Positions 52,145-64,000 are shown, numbered from the stretch's first letter. The stretch is DNA of 64,000 nt from Agroathelia rolfsii (GCA_018343915.1 JABRWF010000002.1:5518001-5582000), one strand, 5' to 3'. Made by a program: numbers and translations. Notes: generated by a model not told the origin, from the letters alone.

Positions 52145-55100
52145 ATGTCGCACGTAGCCAACTTTCCTGATGGAACCAGGATGACCGTCGAGACATCATC
52201 TGCATCCCCTACAGGGTTCGATTCCCATCTGGATCCGATGCTAACCCCGATGGTGACGCGAAGGTGCAATGCCAGCTTATTACTTATGCTCGCCCGTCCG
52301 TTACTTACGTTTTATACTAGCTCTGGAAACATTCCCTGTTCATGCATGTCGTCTTCCGGTCGAAATCTCATTGTCTGTATCGATGGGACATCTAATCAAT
52401 TTAGCGAGAAGGCGAGTCGCATGTCTGACGCCTGAATAACGAAGCCCAATCTAAGCATTCGGGGTGCATTAGAGTTCTAATGTAGTCGAATTGTATAGCC
52501 ATCTGGTGAAGGATGCGACACAACTCACTTACTACGATAGCGGAATTGGAACATACGTCAAGGACTCGACGGGTTGGAAGTCCTGGTTATCTATGAAAGC
52601 TCTGAGTCAAAAGTTTTATTATGCAATGGATATGGCGATCGCATGGTACGTGATTTTGATCATTTTGACGTGTATAATTGTTATTTAATTATTCGTTAAA
52701 GGAACTTCAAGAATAAGGTGCTGAGTGCATATCAGTGGCTCTCCGAAAATTACGAAAATGGCGATCGTATTTTTCTCTTTGGTAGGTGTCGTTGAGTAAA
52801 AAAAAAAACCCGTAACGATCAGTACTTAGAGTTCCGATTAATTTCATTCAGGTTTCTCTCGCGGCGCTTACCAGGCTCGTGTTATTGCTGGCATGATACA
52901 CCGGGTAAGTTCATTTTTATACAGGCCGCAACTGTCGACTCATTCATTATACAACCAGGTCGGACTCCTCCACAAGGGAAACAACAACCAAATCCCGTTG
53001 TAGGTGGATTTAGATATTCTATATCTGTGTACGAGACTAATGTGTATGTTATAGTGCATATGAACTTTATACACAGAGCATCTCTGGTGAAAAACGAACC
53101 AAAGAAGGGGAGAACGACGAGGACCAAAACCAGCCACACCCACAGAACATGGCCGACGGGCGACGGGGCAAGGACGCCCAGAAAGATGAGAAACAAAAGA
53201 TTATATGTGACCATTTTAAATCATCTTTCTCTCGAGACGTCAAAGTCCATTTTGTTGGTGCTTGGTGAGTGATCATTATAGTTCGACGATCATCCTTTTT
53301 GAAATCCCATATGGTTTTTCAGGGATACAGTATCTTCCATCGGAGTCCTACGAGGGAGGAGCCTGCCCGAAACAAATACAGGGATGCAACATGTTTGTGC
53401 TTTTCGCCATGCTCTTGCACTAGACGAGAAACGGGTCAAATTCCTTCCCGAATTCGCCAATGGTGGTAAAGGACCCGGGAAAGGAGATACTGTCAAAGAA
53501 GTCTGGTTTGCTGGCTCGCATTCGGACATGTATGTATCATTACCTTTGATGGCGAATTTTCCCTATTAACATCAATCTATGTTACTAAATAGTGGCGGCG
53601 GTAATACCGAAAACGTCGAACTCAATCGCTTTGGGCCAGCCCTACGATGGATGGTATACGAGGCCATGTCATATGGAGCGGAGATGCAGTTCAACCAGCC
53701 GTGGGTGTGGGGGACACTTTCTTTCACCAACTCCATGACTGGATTCTGGAAATTCCTTGAACTTGTACCTTTTTCGCGACTTTCATACAAAAACATGGAT
53801 TCAGTGACATGGTCCGTATTAGTAATTCCCCTCTTTTTTTTTCCAGATGAAAAATCAGCTTATTGTTTTCTAACTTACCATCAGGACCCCACATCGGGCC
53901 AAGCCTCGTCGATTGCAGGAAAACCAACGCATACATAGTTCTGTTTTTCGAGAGAACAATGGATACAAAACCAAGGCACGCCTCCCTTCGAATGCCGCAT
54001 GGAATCACCAAGAATTAAAGGACAAAGACATGATCGAGAAAGATCCGTACGCTGAAGCAGGCGATGTATTCAGTAAATTGTCAGACTCTGGCTCAGAGCT
54101 TACGGAGGTGGATTACAGTGTCTTGGATATCCTATCTTCCTCGAGTGAGTCGTCTACCTTTCGTAGATCAGGTATCTTTCTCATACTCCCTGCCTGGTTA
54201 GATTTTGGACGTCAATCAATTAGCGAGATCCCCGAAGCTCTGAACGTCTGCATGTACTATCTTCGGGCAGAGTGCTACCGCCCATCATCAGAGTCCCAGA
54301 GGCTGTTTATCTCCTTGGCAAAAACGATGATCATCTTCGAAGCTTCCCCTATCTCTAGCCGGCTATGCTTGAAAGCTGTACTTCAAAACATCGAACCATT
54401 CTTCGACAGGATCAGCGTTAATCGCACAGTTATTCATCAAGTTCGCGAACGCATCAACAAGATAGAGACACCTCCTCTCGCTGAACTGTCAGATAGCGAC
54501 AAGAAAGACCTTTTGCGGATCGTCGATCGTCAACAAGACCTGACGTATGATAAGTCAGCGGATGCGGTGAATATTTCACAGAAGATAGGCCACTTCAGCG
54601 ACTTGGCTCTTATTCTACTGCTCCAATTTGGATATGGTAAAGATCATAAAGCCCTGGAGAGGGTGAATATGGTGCATCAAGAGATTATCGAACTATCCGA
54701 GGGACATGATGATGATAAAAGCACATATCTTGCTATGCATGAGAACGTTTTACAAGGGCAGTACGAGCAACTTGTCGATGCACGGGACTTTAACGGATCG
54801 GTTAACCTGGCAAAGTATGCCACCGGGCTATTCCCCAGCGAAGACCACCGAAAGCCCGAGTGGCTGGTCAGACTTTCCATCGCCTTGAGACGTCGATTCG
54901 AGCTGTTTGAGGATGACCGAGACATTTCAGAGGCAATATCCGTTGGGAAAGAAGCTGTCCTCGCCGCTCATGAAAATCCCAACAAACACTCATACCTTGC
55001 TAACCTTGCTCTTGCACTCAAAAGTTCATTCAGTCGTCGTAAGGAAAAAGTAGATATCGATGACGCCGTTTCTCATGCACGCAGTGCTCTTGACCTCACA

Positions 55101-57083
55101 CCTGAAGGCCATGCTGATCGAGCCAGCCGGCTCACTGATTACTCCGTGACTCTTTGGAGTCGGTTCGAATCCTTTGGGGATTCATCAGATATCAATAATG
55201 CAGCAACGTTTGTGCGCCAAGCCATCGAACTCACTCCGAACGACCGCCCTGAAAAACATGCTCGACGTGCGGATCTCGTGGCTATACTTGATTGTCGATT
55301 CCGTCATCTTACGCGCTCAACGGATATCAACGATGCGTTCAATATCGCGAAGGACGTACTCGATAACATACCCAATAACCACGCTGATGAACCTAGTTGG
55401 CTCATTATCGCGGCTTCGGTGTTGGGCAGTCGTTTCAAACATCTTGGCGGTGTCTTTGACATTGATGTGGCTGTTGGTTACGCGCGGCGAGCTGTCTCCC
55501 AGACTCCTAGGGACAGTTTTGACAAGCCTTTACGGCTTACGATTCTTGTTGGTTTGCTCAGACGACGGTTTGACCGACTTGATCGAATGGCGGACCTAGA
55601 GGAAGCGATTTCATGTGCTCGAGAGGCTACCGATCTTACTCCAGAACGCTATGCCAGCAGGCCTGCTCTGCTAGCCGATCTGGCAAACATGCTTGACGCT
55701 CGCTTTAAGCGTACTAAGAATATGGCTGATATTCAAACAGCCGTAAACTATGCTTCCCAGGCGTTGGACCTAACACCTTATAAACATATTGATCGGCAGC
55801 ACCGCATTTCCAATCTTGCGAATATCCTCAGAAGCAGGGACATTCTAAGCTCCGAGACAACAGCTGCCTTTCAACCCACTAGTGATATCGGTTCGGACGC
55901 GAATAATGCCTCTGCCCTTGAATGCAGTCGCCTCGCATCCCAACTCTATGCTCAATTCGAGCGCTACACCAGGATAGCAGATCTCGAAGCGGCCATCTTT
56001 TTCGCACAACAAGCCCTCGAACATACACCTAAAGAGTCTTTCGATCAGCCTATTCGACTCGTTGATTATGCCCACATGCTTCAGAGCCGATTCGTCCATT
56101 TCAAAGAGATGGTAGATCTCGATGCCGCCATCGAACGCGCCGAAAAAGCCATCAGCCTTGTTCCAAATGAACATCCAGATAAGCCTCGTTGGCTTCACTT
56201 CCTCGCAATGTCATTTAAAATGCGATTTGACTCTCATGGTCAGGAATTAGACCTTCTCAAGGCTATATCCTGCGCAGAGACGGCGGTAACTCTTGCTTCG
56301 GACAAAAGACCAGAAACGCCCGCTTATCTTATGGATCTTGCTACTATATTCTGCTGTCGGTTTGATTGCATTGGAGCAGATGTCAATATTTCGAGTCAGT
56401 ATCCGCGGCGAGATGGTGTCTCCACTATCGACACCAGTGCCGAGAAATCTACGTCGCATGGCGCACTCGACAGTTTACCCGTTCAAGCTGGAGAAGAAGA
56501 AGAAGTCACCCGAATGGCTGCTTCGGTCCAGGGTGAGTGCACCATCGATTTTGCGTGTTCCGAACGCACTAACATTCATGAAGCCGCTTCCGAACATGTG
56601 CCTATCTCCTCTGAGCCTGCCACCACCTCAGATGGTGCGGGGTATCTAGATAAAGCCATCGTGTCGGCAGAAAAGGCTATTCGCCTGGCCTCAGCGACCG
56701 CGCCTCCCTCCTGGTTGTCCATTCTTGGCGAATTATATCTCAAGCGCTTCGACCATCGCACTACTCCAATTCAGTCCGAACATGAGGCGGAAGACGTTCG
56801 CGAGGCAATTTCATTGATTCGAAAAGCTGTTAAGCAAATACCCGACTCGAACGAGGACAAACCGAAATACCTCAACCAGTATGCGCTTGCTCTCCTAATA
56901 CGCATCCAGAGCCAAGCAGCAGGGAAGGCTTCCAAAGATATAAAGGATGCGGTGCAATCCGCGCAACGAGCTATCGAGCTCTGTCCGGACGCCAACGATC
57001 AAAAACGTCAATATCAGACTGATCTACAACGTATTCAAAAAGTGTACAACGAATCCGCTCAAAAAGAAAAAGATGCAAGTTAA
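52145..57083 (+). CDS. DUF2235 lipase-like domain fused to TPR repeats
   Basis: 1482 residues in nine exons: 52145-52411, 52473-52645, 52702-52781, 52852-52904, 52959-52999, 53055-53264, 53323-53529, 53593-53811 and 53885-57083. A 57-nt segment in exon 1 (about 52273-52329) may be an extra intron, giving 1463 residues. The N-terminal part is a DUF2235 alpha/beta-hydrolase (family of bacterial Tle1 phospholipases): RNLIVCIDGTSNQF, TYYDSGIGTYV, nucleophile elbow GFSRGAY (Ser about 176), VHFVGAWDTVSS and FAGSHSDIGGG. Ser, Asp and His of a triad are therefore present. After about residue 420 come roughly a dozen TPR-like units of about 51 residues (A...A...L.P...........L...L..RF). No nucleotide-binding P-loop separates the two halves. 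The first intron uses a GC donor. The real substrate is unknown; a phospholipase-like activity regulated by TPR binding is an inference. Confidence 0.85.
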
Positions 57084-58078
57084 TGGTATGTGCTCAATAT
57101 TTTGAACTGATGGAATACCGGAATTGACATTATTATATCAAAGACGCCTGGCTTCTTTGACGTATTTTATTTGGTTGGCGCCTGTGCGGGGATTGACGAA
57201 AACATTGTGTTGTAATTTGTGATTCGAGGGAGCGAGTGGTGTAATTGCAGTTACAATTGGGACTTTTGAATTGTCTGGACTTGGTTACATTTGACTTGTG
57301 TTTTGGAATTTTTATGCCTTTTTTAGTACATATGAGTTCTCTGTCTAGTGATTTTTATGTGTAAACAATGTAGTCGCTCGTTGCCATGGAACGCTAGCGT
57401 TGTTGGTGTTGGTAAAGGAAACATGATTGGGATCTGCATTTGTCCTCGAAATTCCCTACGTTGATGACTTGAAAGGCCAAGATTTAGACTCAAGCACAAT
57501 CCGCTTTCCAAAGATGAGAGCGCGTCTGACATCCTCATTGAGATCTCTTTGCCAACATGAATGAATGATTGCAATGTAATGTATATGCAGTAGTTGTTAG
57601 AAGTGCCAGTCATGTGACTGTGAATTTTTGAATTTTGAACTGCATGTAACGACCAAACTCCGATCGTAGCCATGCAGGCGACTCATCAGTCGAACTCGTG
57701 GAGATATAGTATAGGTAATATCAATCTGTAAGTGCAGCAGCAGCAGTGATTTTATTCGAGCCAAAACAATAGGCAGGATTCCAAATGCGTAAGAACAAGG
57801 GGATAGGAAAAACAATAGGGGAAGGGAAGAAGCCATTCGGAGAATGAATCGGAGTTGTGTGCCTTGTTTCCCTCGGAGGGAGCCATTGTTCCCGCTCCGG
57901 GCAACGTTGTCTATTGTCCGCGATGGTGAATATAAACATCTACTCTCTCGCCATGCGCCAGCCTCGTTTTACGGTCTTTTGCTGCAATCGGTTCTCTCTC
58001 TTCTCCTTTTCATCTCTCTCTCTCTCTCTCTCTTGCTTCGTCTTCCATTATCTCTTCCCAGCTAGCTCTGTGACCTAG
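57084..58078. promoter_or_regulatory. Intergenic region with CT-rich leader of the next gene
   Basis: The left part is the 3' region of the DUF2235-TPR gene. The right part contains GAATATAAAC near 57927 and a (CT)n pyrimidine tract at 58013-58032, about 50 nt before the next start codon, a typical arrangement in well-expressed fungal genes. Confidence 0.5.
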
Positions 58079-59056
58079 ATGTCATCCACGACCACAATGA
58101 TCGCCCCCATCCCATCTCGTCCACGCCCGCTTGTGCGCAGACCCACTCCCCACGCCCGATCCACTTCTACCGCATCCTCATCACAAGACAAGGGCTCTCA
58201 CAACAGGACACCCAGTTTCTCCCATGCGCGCCTGCTCCCGATTCGTGGTGCTCCTGCCATTGGCAATGCCAGCACCGTTTCGCCAGTAGAGCGCCAGACT
58301 TGCTCGCCTGCACCTTCAACATCTTCCAAGTCATCCATGGAGAGCATTCGTCCGTTACCCCCTCTTCCCAAGGCTCCTTCATACAAGGCTGGTGGTCAGT
58401 CGCCGCCCAAAACTAAGCCGCGACCACTCCCCATACGTCCGCCAATTCCTGCTGCACTCTCTGTCGATATCCAATCAACCGCAGAGATCGAGCCCATCAA
58501 GATTACTCTCCCTACCCCTCTTTCGCCGAAGCAACCACTCGACAAGAGCAAAAAATCTGGCTCCTCCAAACGCCAGAGCTCATATCGCTTCCCACCGACA
58601 CCCACTACGCCGCACAGTTTTTCTGAGCAGCGTGAGGCTGCTATAGCGGCACAGCGCCGACTTGCCAAGCTCACACGCACACTAGGCGAGAATGTCCCAG
58701 CTGAGCTGGTCTCGCATGCTCCCAAGAAATGCGAGCCTGCGGTACCAACCCACCGCAAGACGCAGTCCTCGGCAACGGAGAAGAAGAGCCGTAGGCGTAG
58801 TGTCAGCATGAGCCAAACCATGGGCCTCGGCTGGGGTGGTTACCAGGGCATGCCATCACCATATATGGGCGTAACAGTGGCAGAGGACGAGGACACTTGT
58901 GACGAAGCTGTACCTGTCGCACCACGTCAGCGCAAACAGCTCTTTGGCCGCGCTATCAAGCCCGCCAAGCAGCCGCGCGAGCCGTCCTGGGTCGGCGAAT
59001 GGAACGTACAGGACATCAGCGAAGTTCAAGCTGCGCTGAGAAACCTGCGACTATAG
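58079..59056 (+). CDS. Disordered Ser/Pro-rich protein of unknown function
   Basis: Single exon, 325 residues. Almost entirely low-complexity and basic: Ser/Thr/Pro-rich N-terminus (IPSRPRPLVRRPTPHA), PLPPLPKAP and RPLPIRPPIP (proline-rich, SH3-ligand-like), then a short helical segment (EQREAAIAAQRRLAKLTRTL) and an ordered-looking end (SWVGEWNVQDISEVQAALRN). The codon-level composition and the pyrimidine tract upstream support a real gene. No domain recognised. It might be a scaffold or cytoskeleton-associated protein, but nothing in the sequence proves this. Confidence 0.65.
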   Translation: MSSTTTMIAPIPSRPRPLVRRPTPHARSTSTASSSQDKGSHNRTPSFSHARLLPIRGAPAIGNASTVSPVERQTCSPAPSTSSKSSMESIRPLPPLPKAPSYKAGGQSPPKTKPRPLPIRPPIPAALSVDIQSTAEIEPIKITLPTPLSPKQPLDKSKKSGSSKRQSSYRFPPTPTTPHSFSEQREAAIAAQRRLAKLTRTLGENVPAELVSHAPKKCEPAVPTHRKTQSSATEKKSRRRSVSMSQTMGLGWGGYQGMPSPYMGVTVAEDEDTCDEAVPVAPRQRKQLFGRAIKPAKQPREPSWVGEWNVQDISEVQAALRNLRL

Positions 59057-60508
59057 AAAAAAACTTTTTCATACTTTTTTGCTTTGACATCTGCAAGACT
59101 CGAGACGACGCCGGGCGTCGTCTTTAGATGCTTCATGACCATTATACGACATCTCATTCACGTTTGGATTCCTTTGTATTTAATTTTCTTTTGTAGTGCA
59201 CGCATACCGCACAGCCCTTACGTTTACTCATTTCTCATCGTTTTTCTTTTCTTTTCTTGGTCTTTTACTATCTGCGATACCTTCATAATCATCGTCCATA
59301 TGTACGTCTTATCCGGACTATATACCTATTCATGATTTCTTGTATTGTTTCTCTCACTTCTTCCTGCGTTTTCTCCTATCATTTGGACTATGTATTTCAA
59401 AATTTGGCCTTTAGCACGCAACTTGTACCAATTACTTTACGCTTTTAATCATCCACTCCCACTCTCTAATAGACCAACTTTTTGCCACTCGTTTCAATCT
59501 GAATACCCTTTAATATGAGCGAATGTGCACTCCAACAGCAAGTTCCATAGAGAGCACCCCATGGTCTTTTGACAAATATCAGGAAGGGGAACTCCTTTTC
59601 CTGTCTAGCTGACAATGTCTGTTTATTAGTACGTTCGCATTTTCGTCGCTGGCATTCATGTTTGTTTTTAACTTATGACGCAGAGTTTTTTTTTTTTTTT
59701 GGCCACTCCTCGGTGCGTCAACTTTGGGCCGCCAAAAACAAAACAAAAAAAACAAAAAAAAAAAGCTTCCTCGACCCGGTGATCATCTTTGATTGATGCG
59801 CCGATCGGTACATGTGTAATCTCTCTGCACACACAGACGAAATCGCGTCTCTCTCCAAAAATACCGTTCACCTGCATCTCGATGTAAAATGAAGAACATA
59901 CCAAAGCAATACGTGTAAAAATATTTAAGCGTATTGATAACATCCATTCAAGTATTCATCTACTCTATAAGTAACAATACCAAAAACCTTTACAGTAGAA
60001 GAGAAACAAAACAAAACAAAACAAAAAAATCCAAATTGTCATGTACAAAATATCGAATTCATCATCGTGATCATCGTTGAGGTAGTACGTAAAAATTAAC
60101 TAAATATGTCGTAAAAACAAAACATAGATGCAAAATAAAATCCACAATTCGTGCACGGGCGTCAAGTCCGTAAAAAAAAAAGGTGATCGTACCAAAGTTT
60201 TCTTTTTTTTTTGCCGTTAACTCTTGTTATTAATAACACGAGTATTACTCGTTTTACTATCCGAATCGACATCGTCTTCCCTAGAAGCCGAACAGGAAGC
60301 CAAGGTCCGGGGCGGGAAGGGAAGGGGGAGGCAAGAGGATATGCATAGCATATCGCAAATAATATCTCCTTCATTCGGAATTTCTCTTTCCACAGCATCA
60401 AGAATCAAGCCCAACTCAGTGGGTCTGCCGGTCGGCCCAGCTCGAAGCTCTGGTTAATAATAATAATTATATATATATATATATATCATCATCATCATCA
60501 AACCGAAC
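59057..60508. other. Convergent intergenic region with simple repeats
   Basis: Facing 3' ends of the disordered protein gene and the MFS gene. Contains T and A homopolymers (about 59688-59701 and 59741-59764), a (TAA)n/(AT)n run at about 60454-60487 and a (CAT)n run to 60500. No gene seen. Confidence 0.6.
60452..60500. repeat. Microsatellite (TAA)n-(AT)n-(CAT)n
   Basis: Three simple repeats abut each other directly downstream of the MFS stop codon. Confidence 0.9.
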
Positions 60509-62966
60509 TCAGAACCGACCACGGAGCCCCTTGAGCTGCAAACACCGCGCGATGAACATCATCACGACGCCGAACAGGACGATGCTGCCGGACCACCAGC
60601 TGGCGTTGCGGTAGCCTTGGATGGTGTTCCTGTTACTGGCGCTGCTGTTGATGAGCGCGCCTGAGATGGGTGTGCCGAAGAGGATGCCGATCGACATGGC
60701 GCTGCCCAGGTAGCCGACCCGCTTGCCGACCTCGTTCATAGACCCGAACTTCATGGCCGGGATGGGTAGTTGGCCGGTGAACACACCGGAGGTAAACCTG
60801 GGGGGTCAAAGATGGAGAAGAAGAAGAAGAAGAAAACGGTTTAGTATCCTCAGTAAACGACCCAGGTGAATGCTCAAATGCTATGCGCACCCATAGAGGA
60901 TAGAAAAGATGATAAAGCCCGGGGTGCCTTGCACGTATGACCAGCAGTAGATCAAGACGACCGTCAGAGTGGTTGCGGGGACCATGATGTTGATCGGACC
61001 TATCAGGGACCAAGTGGAGATTACGAAAATAAGAAAGAAAGCATGTGAGTGGTTGTGCGCATGATCAGCGGCCGTTCGCCCCAGAAAGAGTTAATTATAG
61101 CTCACCAATTTTATCAGATAGAGTTCCTCCAAAGATGCGCCCCAGTCCGGATGAAATATTTGATATAGCGACGAGATAGAACGCCAATGATTCATTCATG
61201 CCTCGTGTGATAGCAGAGAGGTCTAGGAATGTAAGAACTGCTGAGGGTTGAGTAGCTGAAAAAAGGCCATGTTTTTTTTTTTTGACATATCCATACCTGT
61301 GTAAATTCCTAGCCAGATTAATATTGTCGACACAGCATACACCGAAAATGGGAAATTCTGGGTAAAAATGTCCAGGCTAAAGAGCCCGTACAGAATACGA
61401 CCATCCGAAGGTGGAGGAGGAAATCGACGTCTTAGTACCTGATAGACGGACTGAGCAACGTTGTATGTCGAGCAAGAGGCCTGATTAAGGATATACCATG
61501 TTGGTGACGATGAGGAAAGCAAGCAATATGAGACCTGTGATTCTCATTGTCCATTGATATCTGGTATACTAGAGAGTCAGTTGGGAACCAATATTGAAGC
61601 AATGTGCAACATACCCAACAACGGGGAGCAGATTCTTGACTACAATAGGAATGATGGTTCCGCCAAGAGATGAGCCGAGTGAGACAAATCCCATAGCGAA
61701 GCTAAATAGCATAGGCGTTGAGATGGAATGCCAATGTACGAACAGACGGATGAACTCACCCTCGTCTTTTTGCAAACCAGTGCGAAACCACGCTGAGAGA
61801 CGGGCTGAAGATGAATCCACACCCAATCTATGCGTGCGCATTCGTGTCAGTTAAAACATTTACAGGTCCAAAGAGGAGAGAACGTACGCCAACGGCCAGG
61901 CCTTGACACAGCACAAACTGCCAGTACTCGGAGCATTGGCCTGCTAGGATGGTGGCTGCAACAAGTAGCGCGCTTCCGCAGAGCAAGGACGTATTGAGGT
62001 AGCCATAGTCGAATAAACGACCGGCCAACACGCCTGGCGCAAAGACAAACGCAAACTGTATTTGAAACATCCATGGTTAATGGAGAGGTTTGAGATTGGG
62101 TGAAACGAGGGAACTGCGTGCCTGTATTGAGCCAATCCATGCACTAAACGTGAAAAAAAAAAAAAAAAAAAAAAAAAAATGAGATGGATGAGCAATCGAA
62201 AGAGCTACCAAAGATGCCTACATGTCGTCGCTCGACCGCGTCTTGAGCAGCGTCTCTTCATAGTAAGTTTGAAAGACCTAGGGGTAGAGAGTTTGAATGG
62301 CTCTATTGAGAATGCCAAGAGAATATGACATTACGTACACCCCATGCTGTGACATAGCCTGCCATATACAACAGGCAGAAGGAAAAAAAAGAAAACACGG
62401 TTAGTCCCAAAAGTACATCACGGCCATAAACCGGTCAATATCGTACCAAACCTATAGAGGATGATCGGAATGTGGTTAGATATGCACTAGAAGGAATGAT
62501 GGAATGGCGTACGTTACGAAGCATCCAAGACAGGACTAGTAGGCGCAGCAGCAGCAACATGGGATGGAGTTGCCCCAAGAGACAAGGATGAGGACTGTAG
62601 CATGGACAGGCAGGCAGAAGAACATGTTACACATACCCCCAGGATGATAAGCCATGCACGCAAACCGCCATCGGGAGGTGGACCGGGACCATTGTCCACT
62701 GCCTGCTTCTCCACTACAACCGGTGAGCGCGAGACAGGGTCGGTTGGGGAGCGGGACGGGGCCGAGGACCTTGTTGGATCCGCCGCCGTTGTGGTTGTCT
62801 CCGCCGCATGCCCGGTGTAGCCGTAGTAGCGAGCGTCAGCGTCGCCGTCGTCCATGGTTGCGTCGTCCTCGGACTGAGTCTGAGAGAGCTTCTCACTTGC
62901 CAGGGAGCGGGTCGGTTGATGGCGAGAGGACTGGGGACGATAGGGATCAGAACCAGGAGCGGACAT
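60509..62966 (-). CDS. MFS transporter, monocarboxylate-transporter-like
   Basis: 510 residues in 14 exons: 62966-62637, 62535-62513, 62451-62447, 62358-62339, 62277-62222, 62143-62122, 62055-61888, 61827-61760, 61701-61615, 61560-61497, 61438-61297, 61255-61106, 60999-60891 and 60797-60509. The first 90 residues are a hydrophilic cytosolic N-terminus. The MCT-type core starts with PPDGGLRAWLIILG and continues TFGYVTAWGVFQTYYEE, DIAWIGSIQ, FAPGVLAGRLFDYG, SHWFAKRRGFAMG, LRRRFPPPP and LGRIFGGTLSDKIGP, giving 12 predicted membrane segments. Probable role: proton-coupled uptake of a monocarboxylate or related compound at the plasma membrane; substrate unknown. The 5-nt third exon and the GC donor after SIQ are needed to keep these motifs. 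A run of 27 T on the coding strand (A on plus, 62153-62179) precedes one acceptor. Confidence 0.9.
62153..62179. repeat. 27-nt poly(A) run in an MFS intron
   Basis: Homopolymer of 27 A on the plus strand. On the coding (minus) strand it is the polypyrimidine tract about 10 nt upstream of the acceptor of exon 6. Its length is likely to vary between isolates. Confidence 0.9.
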
Positions 62967-64000
62967 GATGGAGAGAGCCCAAGACGACGGGGGGAAGGGA
63001 GGGAGGGGGAGAAGAGGACTGAAACTGTATTAGCAGAGGGGAGACAGTAATTGAAGGGGATCAGGAAGACTGCTTGCTGACGGCCGTGCCGAGACAAGGC
63101 GAGAAAGATGGATAGATATTCATATTATTATTATCAATGCAGTCAGCCTGAGAAACGGCGGGGCTCACATGTGTTCATTATTATTTTTCTCATGACGGCG
63201 AGGGAGACGAAGGCCCCTAGTGGGGGTACTTCGAGATTAAGCGTATCGCCGCGCCGGTAAACATGAGAGAGATCCAAGTCGACATTAGGTCAGGCAGGCG
63301 AAAGACGAGAATAACGAACAGACCGATGACCAAAGTGATGACCTATAATGTAATGATGATGATGATGATGATGATAATAATAATAATAATAATAATAATA
63401 ATATGATATACCGAAAGCAATGAAGATGGTGAGTTATGGCAGTTGGCGGTGTTAGTAACCGTTGCCGGTGTTTATCGAACCGTCGTCGTCTGTTGTTGTC
63501 CCTGCAGAGTACCTGCCCGCGTCTGCCACTGGCACTGGCCTCGACCACGACGGCAACACACGTATTCAGGATTGCAGGCTGGGCAGGACTGGACTGGGCT
63601 GGGCTAATACACTGGCATACAGACTGGTCACCTCACACCCCCTTCTGGAATTCGTTTTCAACCCGAGCCGCTGAGCAGCACTCTCCCACTGCCACTGTCA
63701 GTGCGGCGATGTTGAGTTCAATGAGGCGTCCGAATGAACGGCAAATTTCCAGGCCAACGCGCACGGCACACACACACACATGCTTCCCTTCGATCATCGT
63801 CATCTGATTCCCCACTGGCAGTCCCGCATACACCCCCTCGAGCAGGCAAGGTCAAAAAATGCCGAAAATAATAATAATAATCAGAGGCCAAGCATCTAGC
63901 CGCCGGCGAGCCACAGGGACGCCGGGATGTGTATTACGCTAGTGTATAGACACCGAGCAGCGGATGCAGCCGGCAAATTCACCCGCCCGGTCAATAAATT
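62967..64000. other. Upstream region of the MFS gene, microsatellite-rich
   Basis: Contains the MFS promoter, a (GAT)n/(AAT)n array at 63352-63402, and a (CA)n run at about 63769-63780. Open frames here have no family features. No further gene was recognised before the window ends. Confidence 0.5.
63352..63402. repeat. Microsatellite (GAT)n-(AAT)n
   Basis: About eight GAT units run directly into about nine AAT units. Confidence 0.9.

Noticed and set aside
52203..52235. GGTTCGATTCC near 52216-52228 resembling a tRNA B box
   Set aside because: It lies inside the coding start of the DUF2235-TPR gene, and no A box or acceptor stem is at the right distance.
45107..62966. Monooxygenases plus MFS carrier as a secondary-metabolite cluster
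   Set aside because: No scaffold enzyme or cluster regulator is visible, and the genes are separated by more than 10 kb of unrelated genes.
63436..63807. 123-codon plus-strand frame at the right edge
   Set aside because: Low-complexity translation (Arg/Leu/Thr runs, CA-repeat-derived His/Thr) with no domain; overlaps other frames.

Overview
The window is 64 kb of nuclear DNA from a filamentous basidiomycete, most likely an Agaricomycete. Evidence: protein genes are cut by many short introns (about 50-90 nt, GT...AG with a few GC...AG), several exons are only 5-27 nt long, and the gene families are typical of mushroom-forming fungi (METTL24/Methyltransf_22-like proteins, GtaA-type glutaminases, F-box/leucine-rich arrays, a DUF2235-TPR fusion, a monocarboxylate-type MFS carrier). 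The species cannot be fixed from the sequence. Exon boundaries below were derived by hand from splice signals, reading phase and recalled family patterns. No RNA evidence or database search was used.

Layout. 0-1.4 kb: membrane-anchored methyltransferase-like gene. 1.4-6.4 kb: AT-rich, mostly non-coding, with a degenerate tandem repeat and palindromes. 6.4-8.2 kb: squalene synthase (ERG9), convergent with an alpha-amylase carrying a GPI-type tail (8.7-11.2 kb, minus). 12.2-28.3 kb: three extracellular glutaminase A (GtaA) paralogues; copy A (minus) and copy C (plus) are intact, and copy B between them is a pseudogene with altered introns. A small nucleolar U3/UTP16-like gene and two AT-rich blocks lie between copies A and B. 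28.6-35.6 kb: three tandem F-box/LRR-like genes on the minus strand. 36.4-39.0 kb: a mitochondrial-type hotdog thioesterase and a phosducin-like gene sharing a 243-nt divergent promoter. 39.6-40.4 kb: a small secreted protein with a KR (Kex2-type) site. 41.5-42.8 kb: a fourth F-box gene of a different family. 45.1-49.8 kb: two tandem FAD-dependent monooxygenases (minus). 52.1-57.1 kb: a large DUF2235 lipase-like/TPR fusion. 58.1-59.1 kb: an intrinsically disordered Ser/Pro-rich protein. 60.5-63.0 kb: an MFS transporter on the minus strand with a run of micro-exons, then microsatellite-rich sequence to the end.

How the genes fit together. There is no operon-like logic, as expected for a eukaryote. 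Housekeeping genes (ERG9, UTP16-like, phosducin-like, thioesterase) are interspersed with lineage-expanded accessory genes. A plausible theme of the left half is cell-surface digestion: a GPI-tailed amylase beside GPI-tailed glutaminases would release sugar and ammonium/glutamate at the wall. The two monooxygenases and the MFS carrier could belong to small-molecule metabolism, but they are more than 10 kb apart and no scaffold-forming enzyme (PKS, NRPS, terpene cyclase) is visible, so a biosynthetic cluster is not supported.

The strongest leads for follow-up are the DUF2235-TPR fusion, the micro-exon run in the MFS gene (23, 5, 20, 56, 22 nt), and the glutaminase pseudogene that lost two introns exactly and has one its paralogues lack.
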